Shown piece by piece: positions 23,914 to 37,110 of a DNA stretch of 64,000 nt. The notes beneath the pieces are model-generated. The model made no database searches and was not told the DNA's origin. It saw only the letters and a program-made list of their open reading frames with translations. Positions within the stretch are counted from its first letter, which is position 1, and every line of letters begins with the position of its first letter. Made by a program: the position numbers and the translations under genes. The DNA is from Hygrocybe punicea (lineage: Eukaryota; Basidiomycota; Agaricomycetes; Agaricales; Hygrophoraceae), in assembly GCA_963556145.1 (NCBI GenBank), contig OY744463.1, positions 2,976,001 to 3,040,000 of the forward strand. The letters are read 5' to 3'.

Positions 23914-24976
23914 TTTCTGAGGAGTAAGTCCTTCTTTTGTGGAGTATTCATTATATTTGACTAAAAAGACTGTATCCCAGTCGTTGATTTCTGGAAACTT
24001 GGTGACAATCTGTGCCCTCAAATGTCCTCCTCATACATCGCTACTATTAACATTTGTACAGTTTCTATATATGTATTTCTTTTTGCTCCGTTAAAAATGG
24101 TTTGTGTTACTGTCCTATGACCATAAGAATTGAGCATGATAGTGAGCATAGATACAGCATAAGGCATCAATCTTGTTGACTGAAAATCTGTTTGTCTAAA
24201 ATATATCCTGGTGAATGCATTACTTTCAGTTCAGTTGTACAACCACCTACACACTCAACTTGAGAAGGACAACCTGAGATGACTCTCATTCGGGCTAATG
24301 AAAATTCAAATTGAATATATGTAAGAAACCAGAATCACGAACTTTATGGACCTATTAAATGAGGATACAATGATACAAGAGTAACAAAACCCCCTCTTGT
24401 AGTGGAAGATATAACTGTCACTCCAAGGGGAGCTATGACTCTTTGGTACCGGAATAATACAGTATACTTGTGTGGGAATGATACGTACAGCTCCATAAAA
24501 ATGACAATGTATTTCTGACAAGGATGAAGAACAATGATAATTTCCATGAATTACCAAGCAATTGTCAAATATGCACAGTTGTCAAACAGCCTGGTTGTTC
24601 AACTTCAATACCTGTTTTGTCTGTTGAGCAAGCTAGAAATAAATATCACTGAGACTCTGAAGATTAAATCCACAAAATATCTTAAAAGGGGGTACCATTG
24701 TTCTTCTCAGTCGGTTTGATCAATGTCTTGTCAGCCAGACCCCTAATAAGATCGTAAGGCAGCTATTCATGATACAGATGCATTTTTGGCCTGTATCAAG
24801 GCATGTCACAGGAACATAGAATGGAATAAAAAAAGTAAACACAGATTTCTAAAGATTCAGGCACGCCTTATGGTGTTTTGGGAAAAGCTTACAAATAATA
24901 TAATGTCATATGTTCAATCCTATTGTGTTAATTGTTATTCATGATCCGAACCACTTGACTAGTTAAATGGGCGGTG

Positions 24977-25129
24977 GAGAGGTGCCGATGGGCTAGCAAG
25001 GAGTCCTCTAGCTCAATCGCTAAGCTCGAGTCGCTAAGATCAATCCTAATCCTACTGACTACCAAACAGAGCTATCTACTGAATCCAACCGTGGGAAGGT
25101 CACATGATCTACCAGATCTCCCTACCACA
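24977..25129. mobile_element. SINE- or MITE-like 153-bp insertion, unit 2
   Basis: Absent from unit 1, where GGGCGGTG runs straight into TTTCTCTTAC; here the insert is flanked by a GCGGTG direct repeat (24971-24976 and 25130-25135). It contains TAGCTCAATCG (fits the Pol III A-box consensus) and GATCAATCC (fits the B-box consensus) 29 nt apart, closer than in a complete tRNA, so a degenerate tRNA-derived SINE is possible but unproven. It supplies the first ATG (25104) of the Helitron frame in this unit. The rest of 23914-24976 is non-coding sequence similar to 8410-9300. Confidence 0.45.
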
Positions 25130-28100
25130 GCGGTGTTTCCTCTTACTGTCACAAATCCTCATGAATCCCCACAACATCATCCGTGTCTGCATTGCATGTT
25201 TGACTTATCTATATTTCCTTGCAAATGCAACATTATTTCCACAACTATGCCAAGACAAACTTATGTATATCTCTCCTGAACCAATTTCCTGTCCTGTGAT
25301 ATCGACCTTGACCCAAGAATTGGGTGTTTTTCAAAGAAAACTCATAGAACATGAGTTGGCCCCAGATCAGGGCGATGCAACAATATTGATGCAAATAAAT
25401 GCAACACTATATGTAAAGATCATTGGAATAACAAAAGAAACAAAAGATAACTTGACAGTCGATCCATTATTCGTTTGGACTACATTTAAAAATAGCGCCT
25501 TCAAAATGCGAATACGTTCTATTCAATATGCCAGAACATATTTCTTACCTCCTAAATATCTCTTTGCTTTGTATTGTCTTCTCAAACCTATCACTGTCCA
25601 ATGTCGTTGTAAAATGATCAAAGCATTGCTCATGCGATCGCTATTGAGACGACATGATTTCAAAACATATTTATTTCAATGTATTACTAGTTCTCTATCA
25701 CATGCAACGTTGCTGTGGACCACACTATGTTTCATAATACGGCATAGCCGTTCAAACATAATTGTGTTCAATTTGAATTTATTCGGACACTTGTTTAAAT
25801 CTTTATATATAAATTTTGTTCATAGATATGACTACATTGGTGGTGGTAAATGAATACCAACATTCAAGTTTAGCTTTCTTCAATCTTTTATGCTACCGTC
25901 TAATAATATCAACCATGATTCTGACATATTATTCAAATATGTGGGGCATATTGATGAACAAACAGCCAACACTTTATATGAAGATAGAAAAACATATGCA
26001 TGTGTTAAAATGCCTTCACATGAACTTCTGCCAAATTTGACAGTGAAGGATATTGGTGAAATAACAACAATACATGGTATATATTTGTCAAAGACATTAC
26101 GAAGATTACATGGACAAGATCTATCTGTGGCATTAATGAGGCATAATTGTTCAGCTTGTGATACTCATGTTTCTATTTTTCATGTGCATGATATTAAATC
26201 ACATAAAGACCTGTGTAAACAGTGGTACAGAAGACAAAAAATGACAGAAACATATGAGTGCGGCAAAGAAGAAACTCAGGCTCAAATGAAAGAAGAATTG
26301 GACAAGTCAGATGAGCAATTATTTCCTCCTCCTCCTCCATCTATTGAATTGAAGGAAACCATAATCAGCAACTGGTGCAGAGATACATCACCTGAATGTT
26401 TCCAAGAAAGTGGGTGTGCTGTATGTGGTCAATTGGTTGCATTGAAAAACATGTCTTTATTGTCAAAGACGAAGGTTAATCTGAAAATATTAACTAGAGA
26501 CAATATGGGAATCACAAGATGTGAACGATATCATTGTTCTGATCCAATAGAGGATATCAAAGGTCCAGTGCTAGATGACACATGTAAATGGATATGCAAA
26601 CCATGTGTGCTCAGTCTGAATAAAGGCCAAACTCCCAAATATGCTTTGGCGAATGGACTTTGGATGGGAAGAATTCCTGCACAACTTCAAAATCTAACAT
26701 TTGCTGAACAACTTTTGATTGCCTGTGTTCGTCACAACAAATGTATTGTTCGTGTCTCCTCTGGGATGCATAAAATGAAAGCAAATGCCATCATGTTTCA
26801 AAACCCAACACCAAAGATATATCAACGGTTGCCTCCAACAATTAAAGAACTTGATGAAGTGCTAGCGTTTATTTTCACGGGTCCTGCCAGACCAACTCCA
26901 GAAGACATGGAGCGAACGCCTTTATTGGTTCGCCGAAGGCGAGTTTCTGCAGCTTTAGAATGGCTGAAATTGAATCACATGGATTACTATGATTTAGATA
27001 TCTCCTATGAAAATCTAGCACAATATCCAGATCATGGAATTCCTGTTGTGGTTGCATATCGACCAGCAGACACAAATAAGGAACCAGAAGCCACTAGTGC
27101 ATTTGACAATGAAGTGGAAGATGGTGTGGAAGATGGGCCTTGTCCCTTTGTTGTTAGTGGAGTAACTGGCGAAAATCTAGATATTACAAGTCCAAAGGCA
27201 TTAATAGCTAGAGCCACCAAGCACTTGATAGATGACCATGGTGGTGTTCTTGCCATAAGCCATGCTAGAAATCCAGAATCATTCTTTAATAATCCTCAAT
27301 TATATCCTATGATGTTCCCCTGCCTATTTCCATATGGCTTGGGTGGTATTAGCAGCATAGACAAGGATGTTTTAAGCATCAGTGATATGATGCACAAAAG
27401 ACATCTCCTGATGTACCATGACAAAAGATCTCAAACCGATCCCTATTTTCCATTGATCGCATTCAATCAAGAACAAATCAAAGACAGTACAACCGGAGGA
27501 TATTTGTTGACTAATAAACATAATTTCAACGATATTGCAAATCGCCTGATGAATATCAATACAGCTGTTTTGGATGACCTCTCTAAAAGATTATCTAGAG
27601 GTGATAGAGTCAAACCAGATACATCAGAAGAGAAAGCATGCTATAAACTCATTTCTGATCTGGATCATGTAGCTGGTCAGGTCAAAGGTTCAATTACTAA
27701 CAAGAAATATATGCAAAATGAGATTTGGTCTCTGATATCCTATATTGGTGCTCCGACTTGGTTTATCACTTTTGCACCTGCAGACATCAATCACCCACTA
27801 TGCTTATATTATGCTGACAACAAAGAAAAGTTTTATCCTAAACTACGTCTACCCCAGGATTGTTACAAACTAATTGCAAACAATCCAGTTGCTGGAGCCC
27901 GCTTCTTTCACTTTACTACTGAAATGTTCATCAAACATATATTAGGAATAAATGAATCTCATCCTGGCCTGTATGGAAACACATCAGGTTATTATGCAAC
28001 GGTAGAGGAACAAGGACGTCTTACCTTGCATCTTCATATGCTGTTGTGGATAAAGGGATGCCTTACACCTCAGGAAATACGTGACAAAATTATGGGTGAA

Positions 28101-31100
28101 AATTCTGACTTTCAGAAAAGATTAGTGGAATATTTGGAAAGTTTGTGTGTAGGACAATTCATGACAGGTTCTAAAGATGAGGTATCACAGAAAATGGAAC
28201 AGACAATGTCGAAACCTGAATATCAACCACCAACATGTGTCATGCCAGATCCACCATCATATAATTGTTCCATTCATTGTCAATATCACAACAAAAGATC
28301 AACATGGTGGCAAAGGTTTCAAGATGTTGTAGATGATCTTTTATTGCAATTAAATGTACATAACAGGCATGATGGCAAAGAAAAGCCATACTGTCTTAAT
28401 TCGAAAGGTGAATGTAAACGACGATTTCCCCGTGATATCTTTCAACAAACTTTTGTAGAACCTAACACTGGTGCTCTCAACCTCAAGCATGGTGAACCTT
28501 GGATGAACACGGTGACACCTGAAGTTACATATATGCTACGATGCAATTCTGATGTGACCAGCTTATTATCAGGTACTGCTATAAAGGCCATAGTTGCATA
28601 CATAACAGATTATATTACAAAATTCTCCTTGAAGACCTATAGCATTTTTGAAGTGATAAAAAGTATTTTTGATAAGAATTCCGAAATGATTGGTGGCGAC
28701 CTGAAAAGAAAAGACAAAGTCAGAAAACTGTTTACACAAATAGTCAATTCACTCACCTCCAAAATGGAAATTGGTGCTCCAATGGCTTCATTATATGTGC
28801 TTGGAAATCCTGATCACTACACCAGTCATAAATTTGTGCCATTCTTTTGGAGATCTTATGTTAAAGAGGTTATCAGTGCATGGTCTGATGAAGAAATTCC
28901 CAATATATGTGAAGACCAAGATAATGCACAAAAGGTTGTTATTGGTAAGAATAATGGCGCATACATTGGACTTTCCAAAGTAAATAATTATATGTTCAGA
29001 CCCGCCTTGTATGATAATGTATCACTGTATGACTGGATACGTCTTGCCACTATGGAACCAAAGAAAAGACGCACCAAAACAAAGACCAAAAGGGCCAGAA
29101 AAGAACCAGTGCAAAACCAAATTTTTGACAATCTAGGCTGTGATGATTTGTCTGACTCTTGCACTGAACCTACTAATGTTGACTATTCCAGTGATGACAA
29201 CTTGTCTGATGTCGTTGATAATGATATACTCATGGAGATAGATGAAATTCTAAAACCTGATAGTTTGAATAGACATGCAGGCACAGAAATAGCTGATAAA
29301 ACAAATGAAGTTGATCTTAATAAATTGACAAAATTTGAAAATGATTATACTTTACATTCCAATCATTCACAATATCTTACCCACCATGCCAAAATGAAAG
29401 GGAATGATCCTTTCATAGTTCCTAATTTTATTCCGAACACTTTGCCAAGGGCTGACCATGGTGATCGAGCATATTATTGTTGTACAATGTTAACGTTTTT
29501 CAAGCCATGGAGAAGTGGCAAAGAACTCAAATGTAAATTACAAACATGGGATAATGCTTTTGTAGACCATGAGTTTTCTAAAAGAGAGCTCGAGATCATG
29601 AAATACTTTGGTCTGCGGTATGAGTGTTTGGATGCAAGAGATGATTTCTCTGCTAAACGTCAGAAGAATAATACTGCAGATATAAGGTATTCATGGGCGA
29701 CCTTGATGAACTGGATGACATGCACAATGCTGAATTTGCATTTAACGGCGACCACTTCAACAACAATATTGATGAAGACAATAATGACACGGAAATACTC
29801 TTGAAACTTGGTCAAAAAGGACAAAAAAGGAAAGATCAAATGCTGATAGCTGAAAGAACTTTGAAAAGGTCAGGGTGGCTCAATGATTGTATTGATGGTA
29901 CCCCAGATATAGGACCGTTGATACCTATAGAACCACCTGTAGTACAATCAGCAAAATTGTGGAGAACTGCAGTCCTTGCAAAGAAAAAGGAAATCATCGA
30001 TGACAGAAATAAAAATTTACCAACAAACACAGCAACCATAGATAAATTGGGAAATTTTCAATATAATGATGTCAAGATAGTGGATGCAGCATACATCAAC
30101 CATATGTTTATTCCTGCAAACAGAGCTGATCGTCATCTTATTGATGTAACTATCAATGATTACAAGTTGAACACTGACCAAAAGAGAGCATTTCATATCA
30201 TTGCGAATCACTCTACCTTGATTAACGGTTCTGATAAGCTACGCATGTATCTTGGTGGGATGGCAGGCACAGGGAAATCACAAGTCATCAAAGCATTGAC
30301 TAGTTTTTTTGGTAAACACAATGAAAATCATCGATTTGTGGTTCTTGCACCAACCGGTGGTGCTGCTGCCCTTGTAAATGGATCCACATATCACTCCATT
30401 CTTGGAATTAATCAGGGAGGATCATCTCGTTCCCTTGCACAAGTACGTGCCAATCTTGATGGTGTGGATTACATTTTCATTGATGAGGTGTCAATGTTAT
30501 CTTGCAGAGATATGTATAAAATCAGTGCTCAGTGTGCAAAGCACGTGGTGTTTATGATGAACCCTTTGGTGGCATTAATATGATATTTGCAGGAGATTTT
30601 GGCCAACTTCCACCAGCTATGAGTGGTGCTCCTTTATACTCTGGAACCGTTGGTGTCCAAATCAATTCCAGTCAAACTATAGCAAATCAGGAAGCGGCTA
30701 TAGGCAAAGCTCTTTGGCATCAAATAACAACAGTTGTTATATTACGTGAAAATATGAGACAAACCAATCAGTCAGAAGAAGATGTCCAACTGAGGCTTGC
30801 TTTGGAAAACATGAGATACAAAGCATGTACTCCCAAAGATATTGCATTTCTTCGTACTCGTGTTGCAGGAAAAGGTCCAAATGATCCAAAATTAGCCCAA
30901 AAGAAATTCAGGAATGTGTCAGTTATAACTGCATTGAATGCACAAAAAGACAAAATCAATGAACTTGGTATTCAACATTTTGCTGCTGAAAATAGGAGAC
31001 CATTAACATCATTCTATTCCATAGACAGATGGAATGATCCTACTAGTTCCAATAGCAAAAGAAAATCTCATCACATGTCAACAATTTTGGATCCTATTCG

Positions 31101-33158
31101 ACACACAAAGATATTGGAACCTTCACTCCAAAAGCTACTTTGGAGCCAACCACATGCATCATCCTCTGATCATATACCAGGAAGATTGGACTTATGTGTA
31201 GGCATGCCAGTGATGCTGAGGAACAATGATGCAACAGAGTGCTGCATTACCAAAGGAGCAGAGGGCATAGTTGTGGGTTGGCAGAGTGCAATAGGTCCTG
31301 AGCAACAAACTGTACTGGACACTTTATTTGTCAGATTATTGAATCCTCCAAAAACAATTAACATAGAAGGACTTCCTGAAAATGTTGTGCCGATTACAAA
31401 ACATGTCACTTCCACCATGTGCTCATTACCCAATGATGATGTGATATCTTTGTCAAGAGAACAAGTGTTGGTACTGCCTAATTTTGCAATGACTGATTAT
31501 GCATGTCAAGGACGTACTCGTCCTAACAATGTAGTTGACCTCAGTAGTTGTAGAAACCACCAATCCTATTATACTTGCTTATCAAGAAGTGCTTCTGCAG
31601 CAGGAACTATCATCATGCAAGGCTTTGATCCTAAAGTAATTACTGGGGGTGCTTCTGGATATCTCAGGCAGGAATTCAGAGAATTAGAACTGCTTGATGA
31701 GATTACCAAACTGAAATATCAAGGACTCTTACCAGACCATGTCAAGGGAGATCAGCGAAATTCTATCATTGATCAATTTAGAAAATGGAAAGGAAAGTCA
31801 TATATTCCAAAAAACATTCATCATGCTATTGCATGGAAAGCCACGGAGCAACTAAATCAATACACAACACAGCCCTCTCCATGGCAATTAATTAAACCTA
31901 CGAACAAAAATCAAAAGGCAGATTTCAGAAACCTCAACTTTGTTCCTGCAAAAGGAACTGTTCCAATCACTGTCACTCATAAAAATTCCACAGCCAATGT
32001 ATTGCAAAATAAAAAACGAAAATTACAACAAGTTGTAAGTTCATCTTCCATAGTGAAAAAAAGACGAAAAACAAGTACTATTGAATTAAATGAACCAAAA
32101 GGGTTTATATGGGATGCGGAAGATTGGAGCTGTGCTTATGATTCACTCTTTACAATATTTCTAGCAATATGGAATGAAGATCCATCAAGTTGGAAAAAAA
32201 GATTCAATAGCATCAATGAAATATTAAAGATTTTGAGCTTAGGATTCAAACGATCCAAGAATCACACAACAGATTTAGAAACAGTTAGAAATACAATCAG
32301 ACATTTATTGCATCAAGATAAACCCGAAATATTTCCTTATGGTCAAGTTGGCATTGCCATAAGTGATTTGGCCCATTATATAATGAAAGCAAATGAACCA
32401 ATGACTTCAACTTGTCTTAAATGTATGAATTGTGAAAACATAACCATTCTGGAAAATGATAGATGTGATGCCATCTTTCATTGTTCATATTCATTTTCTG
32501 GTAGTGTTGCCGAAGTTCAGTTCGGTCCGGTTCCGAGCCTTTTTGGCGGAACCACGAACTGAACTTCGGCTTTGAACCGTCTCTTCGCGTTCGGTCTGGG
32601 GTTCAGACGCGGTCTGAACCCCAGACCGAGGTTGGCTCACCCCTGAGCTCCGTTCTCCTCGCGAATGGCAGGCACGTATCAATTGATACGGCGCTACGCT
32701 TCGCGAGGAAGTTGGGCTATGGGGGAGCCGTCTGGTGCTGTTGCTGCTGCTGCTGCCGCTGCCACTGCTGGTGCTGCTGGTGCTGCTGCCGTCGCCGTCG
32801 CTGCTGCGCTCCTGCTGCTGCTGTTGCCGTTGCCGCTGCCGCTGTTGCTGCTGCTGCCGGCATTGCTGCTGCTGCTGCTGCTGCTGCTGGCCGTCGTGGT
32901 GGTGGTTGCCGTTGTTGTTGCCGCCACTGATGGTGAGGTTGGGGCTTGATGCACCAGCAGCAGCTGCTGCTGCTGCCGGTGTTGCTGCTGCCAGCGTTGC
33001 TGCTGCTGCTGCCGGTGTTGCTGCTGCCAGCGTTGCTGCTGCTGCTGCTGCTGTTGCCGCCGTTGCTGCTGCCGCCGTTGCTGCTGTTGCTCCTGCGCTC
33101 CTGCTGCTGCTGCTGCTGCTGCTGCCGCTGCCGGCGCTGCTGCTGCTGTCGTGGCCGT

Positions 33159-33218
<60 letters not shown>

Positions 33219-34126
33219 TGCTGTTGCTGCTGCGCTCCTGCTGCTGCTGCTGTTGCCGTTGCCGCTGCCGCTGTTGCTGCTGCTGCCGACATTGCTGCTG
33301 CTGCTGCTGGGCGTCATGGTTGTCGTTGCCGTGGTTGTCGATTTGCCTGTCGCAAATAACATTAGTAAAGTTAAGAAACAAAGGTAACTTACCTTGAGGA
33401 ACACAACACAATTTGTGTTGTGTTCAATCCGCGTTGATGTTGCTGTGTCGCGTGAAAGCTACTACGGCCGGTCACATGATACCGTTTAACACGAAATGGT
33501 AAGTAAAGAAATATGAAAAACAAATGAAATAAATTCCTTAAAAATATCCGCGTTCGCGGTTTGGACGCGGTTTGGAGCCGTTCAGGAAATCCGGCCAGCC
33601 TCGAAACCCTGAACCGAACCCGCGGTCCGGTTCAGCATTTGGCTGAACTTAGACTGAACCCCGGGTTCGGTTCGGGGTTTGAACCGGGTTCGGCTAGGTT
33701 CGGAACCGAACTACGGCAACACTATTTTCTGGAACCATCTCAACATGTCTTGCTCAAATCATAGTTAATAGACAACGGCACAAATGTCAATTGTGTTGGG
33801 GAGAGATTACTAAATTTATTGCATTTAACAAAATTCCACCTCTAATCATGTTTACAGTTGACTCTATTGAGAATTTAATAATTAGTCAAGTTATAAACTT
33901 GTCAATAGATGACATATCCACTGCTTACACATTGAGAGGAATTGTGTACTTTGGTGATGCACATTTTACTGCCCGCATATTCATCAACAGTATGGTATGG
34001 TTTCATGATGGTATATCAACCAGATCAATTTGCATTAATGAAGGTGATATAGATAACTTTTCAAATATTAATTTATTGTCATGTAATGGTAATAATGCTG
34101 TACTGTTTATATATGCTCAATCTTAA
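25104..34126 (+). pseudogene. Helitron Rep/PIF1 helicase, copy 2 (broken)
   Basis: Pieces: 25104-25853, ended by TGA where Helitron 1 has CAA (Gln); 25890-29804 (1304 aa: Cys-rich DUF6570-like part, FPCLFPYGLGG, HUH LHLHM, AYITDYITK); 29693-30583 (Walker A and B) after the 10-bp deletion at 29702/29703; 30532-32501 (AGDFGQLPP, remaining helicase motifs, SCAYDSLF) after the shared one-base shift near 30530; 33733-34126 (HFTARIFI, WFHDG) after the hAT-like insertion. It has one more nonsense lesion than copy 1. Catalytic motifs themselves are all intact. It could not produce a full-length protein. Confidence 0.88.
32502..33724. mobile_element. Non-autonomous hAT-like element, copy 2 (1223 bp, internal hairpin deleted)
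   Basis: Same insertion point, same TTTTCTGG duplication and same TAGTGTTGCCG inverted repeats as copy 1, so it was inherited by duplication rather than inserted again. It lacks a 38-bp subterminal segment present in copies 1 and 3, which forms a hairpin (GGGTCCGGTTTGGC stem). Trinucleotide repeat lengths match copy 3 rather than copy 1. Confidence 0.88.
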
Positions 34127-34150
34127 TATTTGTTCTCCTGCTAAAAAAAG

Positions 34151-34198
34151 GAGGGACGAGTAATATGCCATGCAAAGCAATGGCCCACACCCCACTAG
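34151..34198 (+). other. Helitron 3' terminus, copy 2 (unit 2/unit 3 junction)
   Basis: Identical to the copy 1 terminus (TAATATGCC variant, hairpin 34167-34184, CTAG at 34195-34198) and followed by the same truncated gene A sequence. Confidence 0.88.
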
Positions 34199-34946
34199 TT
34201 ACATTTGATAGATCTGGGAGGTACTCTAATCTCTCTCGTGATAACCCTGCCCATATCTCCACTGGTGCATTTGGTCGCAACTTCTTTCATGCAGTCGGAG
34301 GTGGAATGCCGACGATCTTTACATCGGTCATCATAGTGGAGTCCTGCTTTCTTGATGAGCCCAAGATTGGTGGCAATACAAAGCCGGTCAAGGTTATACA
34401 GGGTGCACTACTTCAAGGGGAATGGGAGCGATATGTCGGTGCTATTGGAACGGTGATTCGCGAGTCCGAATTTCGGGCCCAACTGTATAAGGACTATGTG
34501 TCCTTCTCAACGACCACAGCAAGTGGAATGGATACATCTCCCAGTTTGTGCATTAATCATTTTTAGTTGTAATTCCTAATCGATTTTCATAGAGGCATCG
34601 ACATCCAAAAATGTACAACTTAGTCCATTCACTCGTCGACCCACTCCATCTTATCATAAGGCCGCTCTATCATCTTACGATATTGGTAAGCATCCGGTCG
34701 TCTAATATAAATTGATATCTTAAGTATGTGTTGTCAGTGCCCATCTATGATGCACGCAAAGTCAAAGCGGACTTCATGTCCACTCTCATATCGCTCCAGC
34801 AACTACCCATCTTCCCACACAATATCCCTGCAGGATCCTGTGTCGTTGTTGGACACACCATCAATACATTCAAGCATGTAGATGACATGATGAAGAGCAT
34901 TTCACTCAATGTGCAATGGGTCATGGTCTTTGGAGTGCCGAAATGA
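34165..34946 (+). pseudogene. Gene A, unit 3: 5'-truncated, fused to the Helitron 3' end
   Basis: Exons 34165-34543, 34593-34685, 34738-34946; identical to the unit 2 copy, including the 11-codon leader from the Helitron hairpin and the in-phase continuation VTFDRSGRYSNLSRD. It lacks the region corresponding to exons 1-10 of the unit 1 gene. The C-terminal conserved domain is intact to its stop (FGVPK end). Confidence 0.72.
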
Positions 34947-35033
34947 TTGCTCCACTTAGCATCATTTATATTTGTATCTTATGTCTGTTTTGTGAAATAA
35001 ACGCGAACCGATCCATTGACTGTACAGATAATA

Positions 35034-36856
35034 TTACAAATATGAGTATGGACCTTTGATGTCAATCAACCATTTATAGAAAACCCCTGCAAAAGTGTCT
35101 GCTAATGAGCCAATGGGTGCTCGAACGGATTTCGGACCTGACTTCATGTTCGACCAGAGGCTGCATGTGTGATAACGTTCCACCTCGTTCACGAAATAGG
35201 ACACAGTACCCGTTTTGGAATCCACAATGAGTGATATGTCCATACGGCAAAAAACACTCATCGATGGTTTTCCACCAACCATATTGGACTCTATCGCATA
35301 AAGCCCTTCGTAGGTCTTTTGGACAAAGTCGAAGAACTCGTTTCTGCCTTGCTCTCGAATAGAAATGGCACCCCTGTCCGGATTGCACGCCACCGTCTTC
35401 AATAGAGTCCCCTGCGTTTGAAATATTCTGACAAAGTTAAGACAATCATGCATATGATATGACAAGTGAAAATGAAGGGCACTCACCTTAACTCATCCAA
35501 GGTATAGAAACTTGAGACGATATCCCACTTCCAGGACTTGCTTTCCTTGTTGTACAGGGTGTGCACCGTATACACGACCTTTCCACCAACTAGAAACACA
35601 CGCCATTCGCCCATCTTACTCAGTGGTTCGATGTACGTTTGCCCAAACCAACGTGAACCTGGAACCTCACAGTTATTGCGCATGTATTCCCAATTTCGCT
35701 TGGCGTCACCAGGTAATAGGACGTGATGACCGGTGTCGCTGTGTGTCCGTTTCAAGACAATATTCGGTGGGAATTGGTCGCCATCGTTTAATAATTTTGC
35801 TTGAGGGCGTATTGTATGCGTTACATTCAAAGCGACATGAAGCAAGTTTTGATTTTGTATCCATTTTGAATGGACCGTGTTCATCTGCTTCGGAGGTGGC
35901 CAGATGTGTGCCGTTCGACAGAGTTCGTCCATGCCAGTCATGAAAATCAACACATTTTCCAGTGTCAATCCGTATTGGTTACCGCTGTCAAGACATCAGT
36001 ATAATGCAGCGAAAACGGAGCAGAATTAATTAAAGCGATGTCAATCTTACATGTATGACATTCCCATATCCACACCACCAAATACACAATCTGCCGATGC
36101 GAACTTTTGCCACGTATCGCCTTTGTCTTGATGGCGAAGTATTGCATGAAGGAACTTGGGCCAAAATATGTATTTGACATTGAAGCGCCGGGCTCCATCC
36201 TCATGATGTAGTCGCATTCCGATATAAACCTGTTTGTTGTGAAATACGTTTCAGTATCAACAATCCACAAATTAAACAATAGACATTACCCATTCTTGAA
36301 TACATGCTGAATAGCGACTCTTGTATGACTTGATGATATGGACGTAACCATCAAGATGGGCAATGGTATCGAGTTCGATGTCGGATATGGTCGTGGTGAC
36401 GAATGCAAGATCATTAATGGCTGCGGCTTTGCTCGCGATACGAGTTGTTGGGTCAAGGATAAAAAGGATTTTGAAAACACGGCCGTCATTGTTGCTTAAT
36501 GTGGTTATACGGTGTTCATTGTTGCTTACGGTGGTTGGCGGTTCCATTTCACAGTCAGATGATGTTTCCATCTCAGAGTCGGATGATAGCCTTTTGCGTG
36601 GAAGGAGATCGAGTTCCGCGGCCGTCGCATTGCGGACACCCTGCGAATTTTCACGTATGTTGCGACCAAGACATACCGACTGCGGACAAATTCCAGACGA
36701 AACGCATTTGGGATGTTGGTGTGCGGATCCGACATGTCTTTTGCAGGAGTTGCCTTCCTTCTTCCACAAAAGACATTTCGTTTTTGGAGAGTCGCATTTT
36801 CGACCAGGGCAGATGTGCATGCAAAGTTCATAACCAAGTTCCTTCTTATATGGCAT
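35034..36856 (-). CDS. Gene B, unit 3: ATP-grasp-like protein (545 aa)
   Basis: Exons 36856-36290, 36229-36051, 35984-35487, 35427-35034. The translation is identical to unit 2, so the duplication is recent or the two are the same locus assembled twice. It has a Cys-rich N-terminus, a diverged acidic linker and the ATP-grasp-like motifs KRTHSDTGHHV, EWRVFLVGGKVV and YFVNEVER. Confidence 0.75.
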
Positions 36857-37110
36857 GTTTGTGGACCTAGGCAGGATTTTGGATGGGTGGGATGAGGAAC
36901 AGACACAGATATCATTAATACATCAATACCTTAATGATTGATTACTTTCAGGGTGGTTGATAGCGGGTGGTGATGATTCCACAAACCTTCTAATTATAAG
37001 ACGTCGGAATTATGTCACCTGACAAGAGTGGCAATGATAAAACAACGAACACGTGCCAAACACGTTGATCAGCAATGGAATCATTTAAATGTCTTGAAAG
37101 AGCAATATCC

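Larger units (their letters stand above)
18423..34198 (+). repeat. Tandem unit 2: truncated A, B, C, Helitron 2
   Basis: This is the second unit of the array. Its left edge is the base after one Helitron 3' terminus and its right edge is the next Helitron 3' terminus. It matches unit 3 almost base for base; offsets are a constant 15776 before the assembly gap and 16283 after it, with a further 10-bp and 38-bp indel. It matches unit 1 at clearly lower identity in A, B and C, rising to near identity in the distal Helitron. The true length is ~500 bp more than shown, because the 100-N gap stands for 607 bp in unit 3. Confidence 0.9.
25104..34198 (+). mobile_element. Helitron 2 (5' end undetermined; 3' end CTAG at 34198)
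   Basis: Same organisation as Helitron 1, with the same terminal hairpin (34167-34184) and CTAG followed by T. It is a sequence mosaic: its 5' third matches Helitron 3, most of its distal part and its 3' terminus match Helitron 1. Confidence 0.85.
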
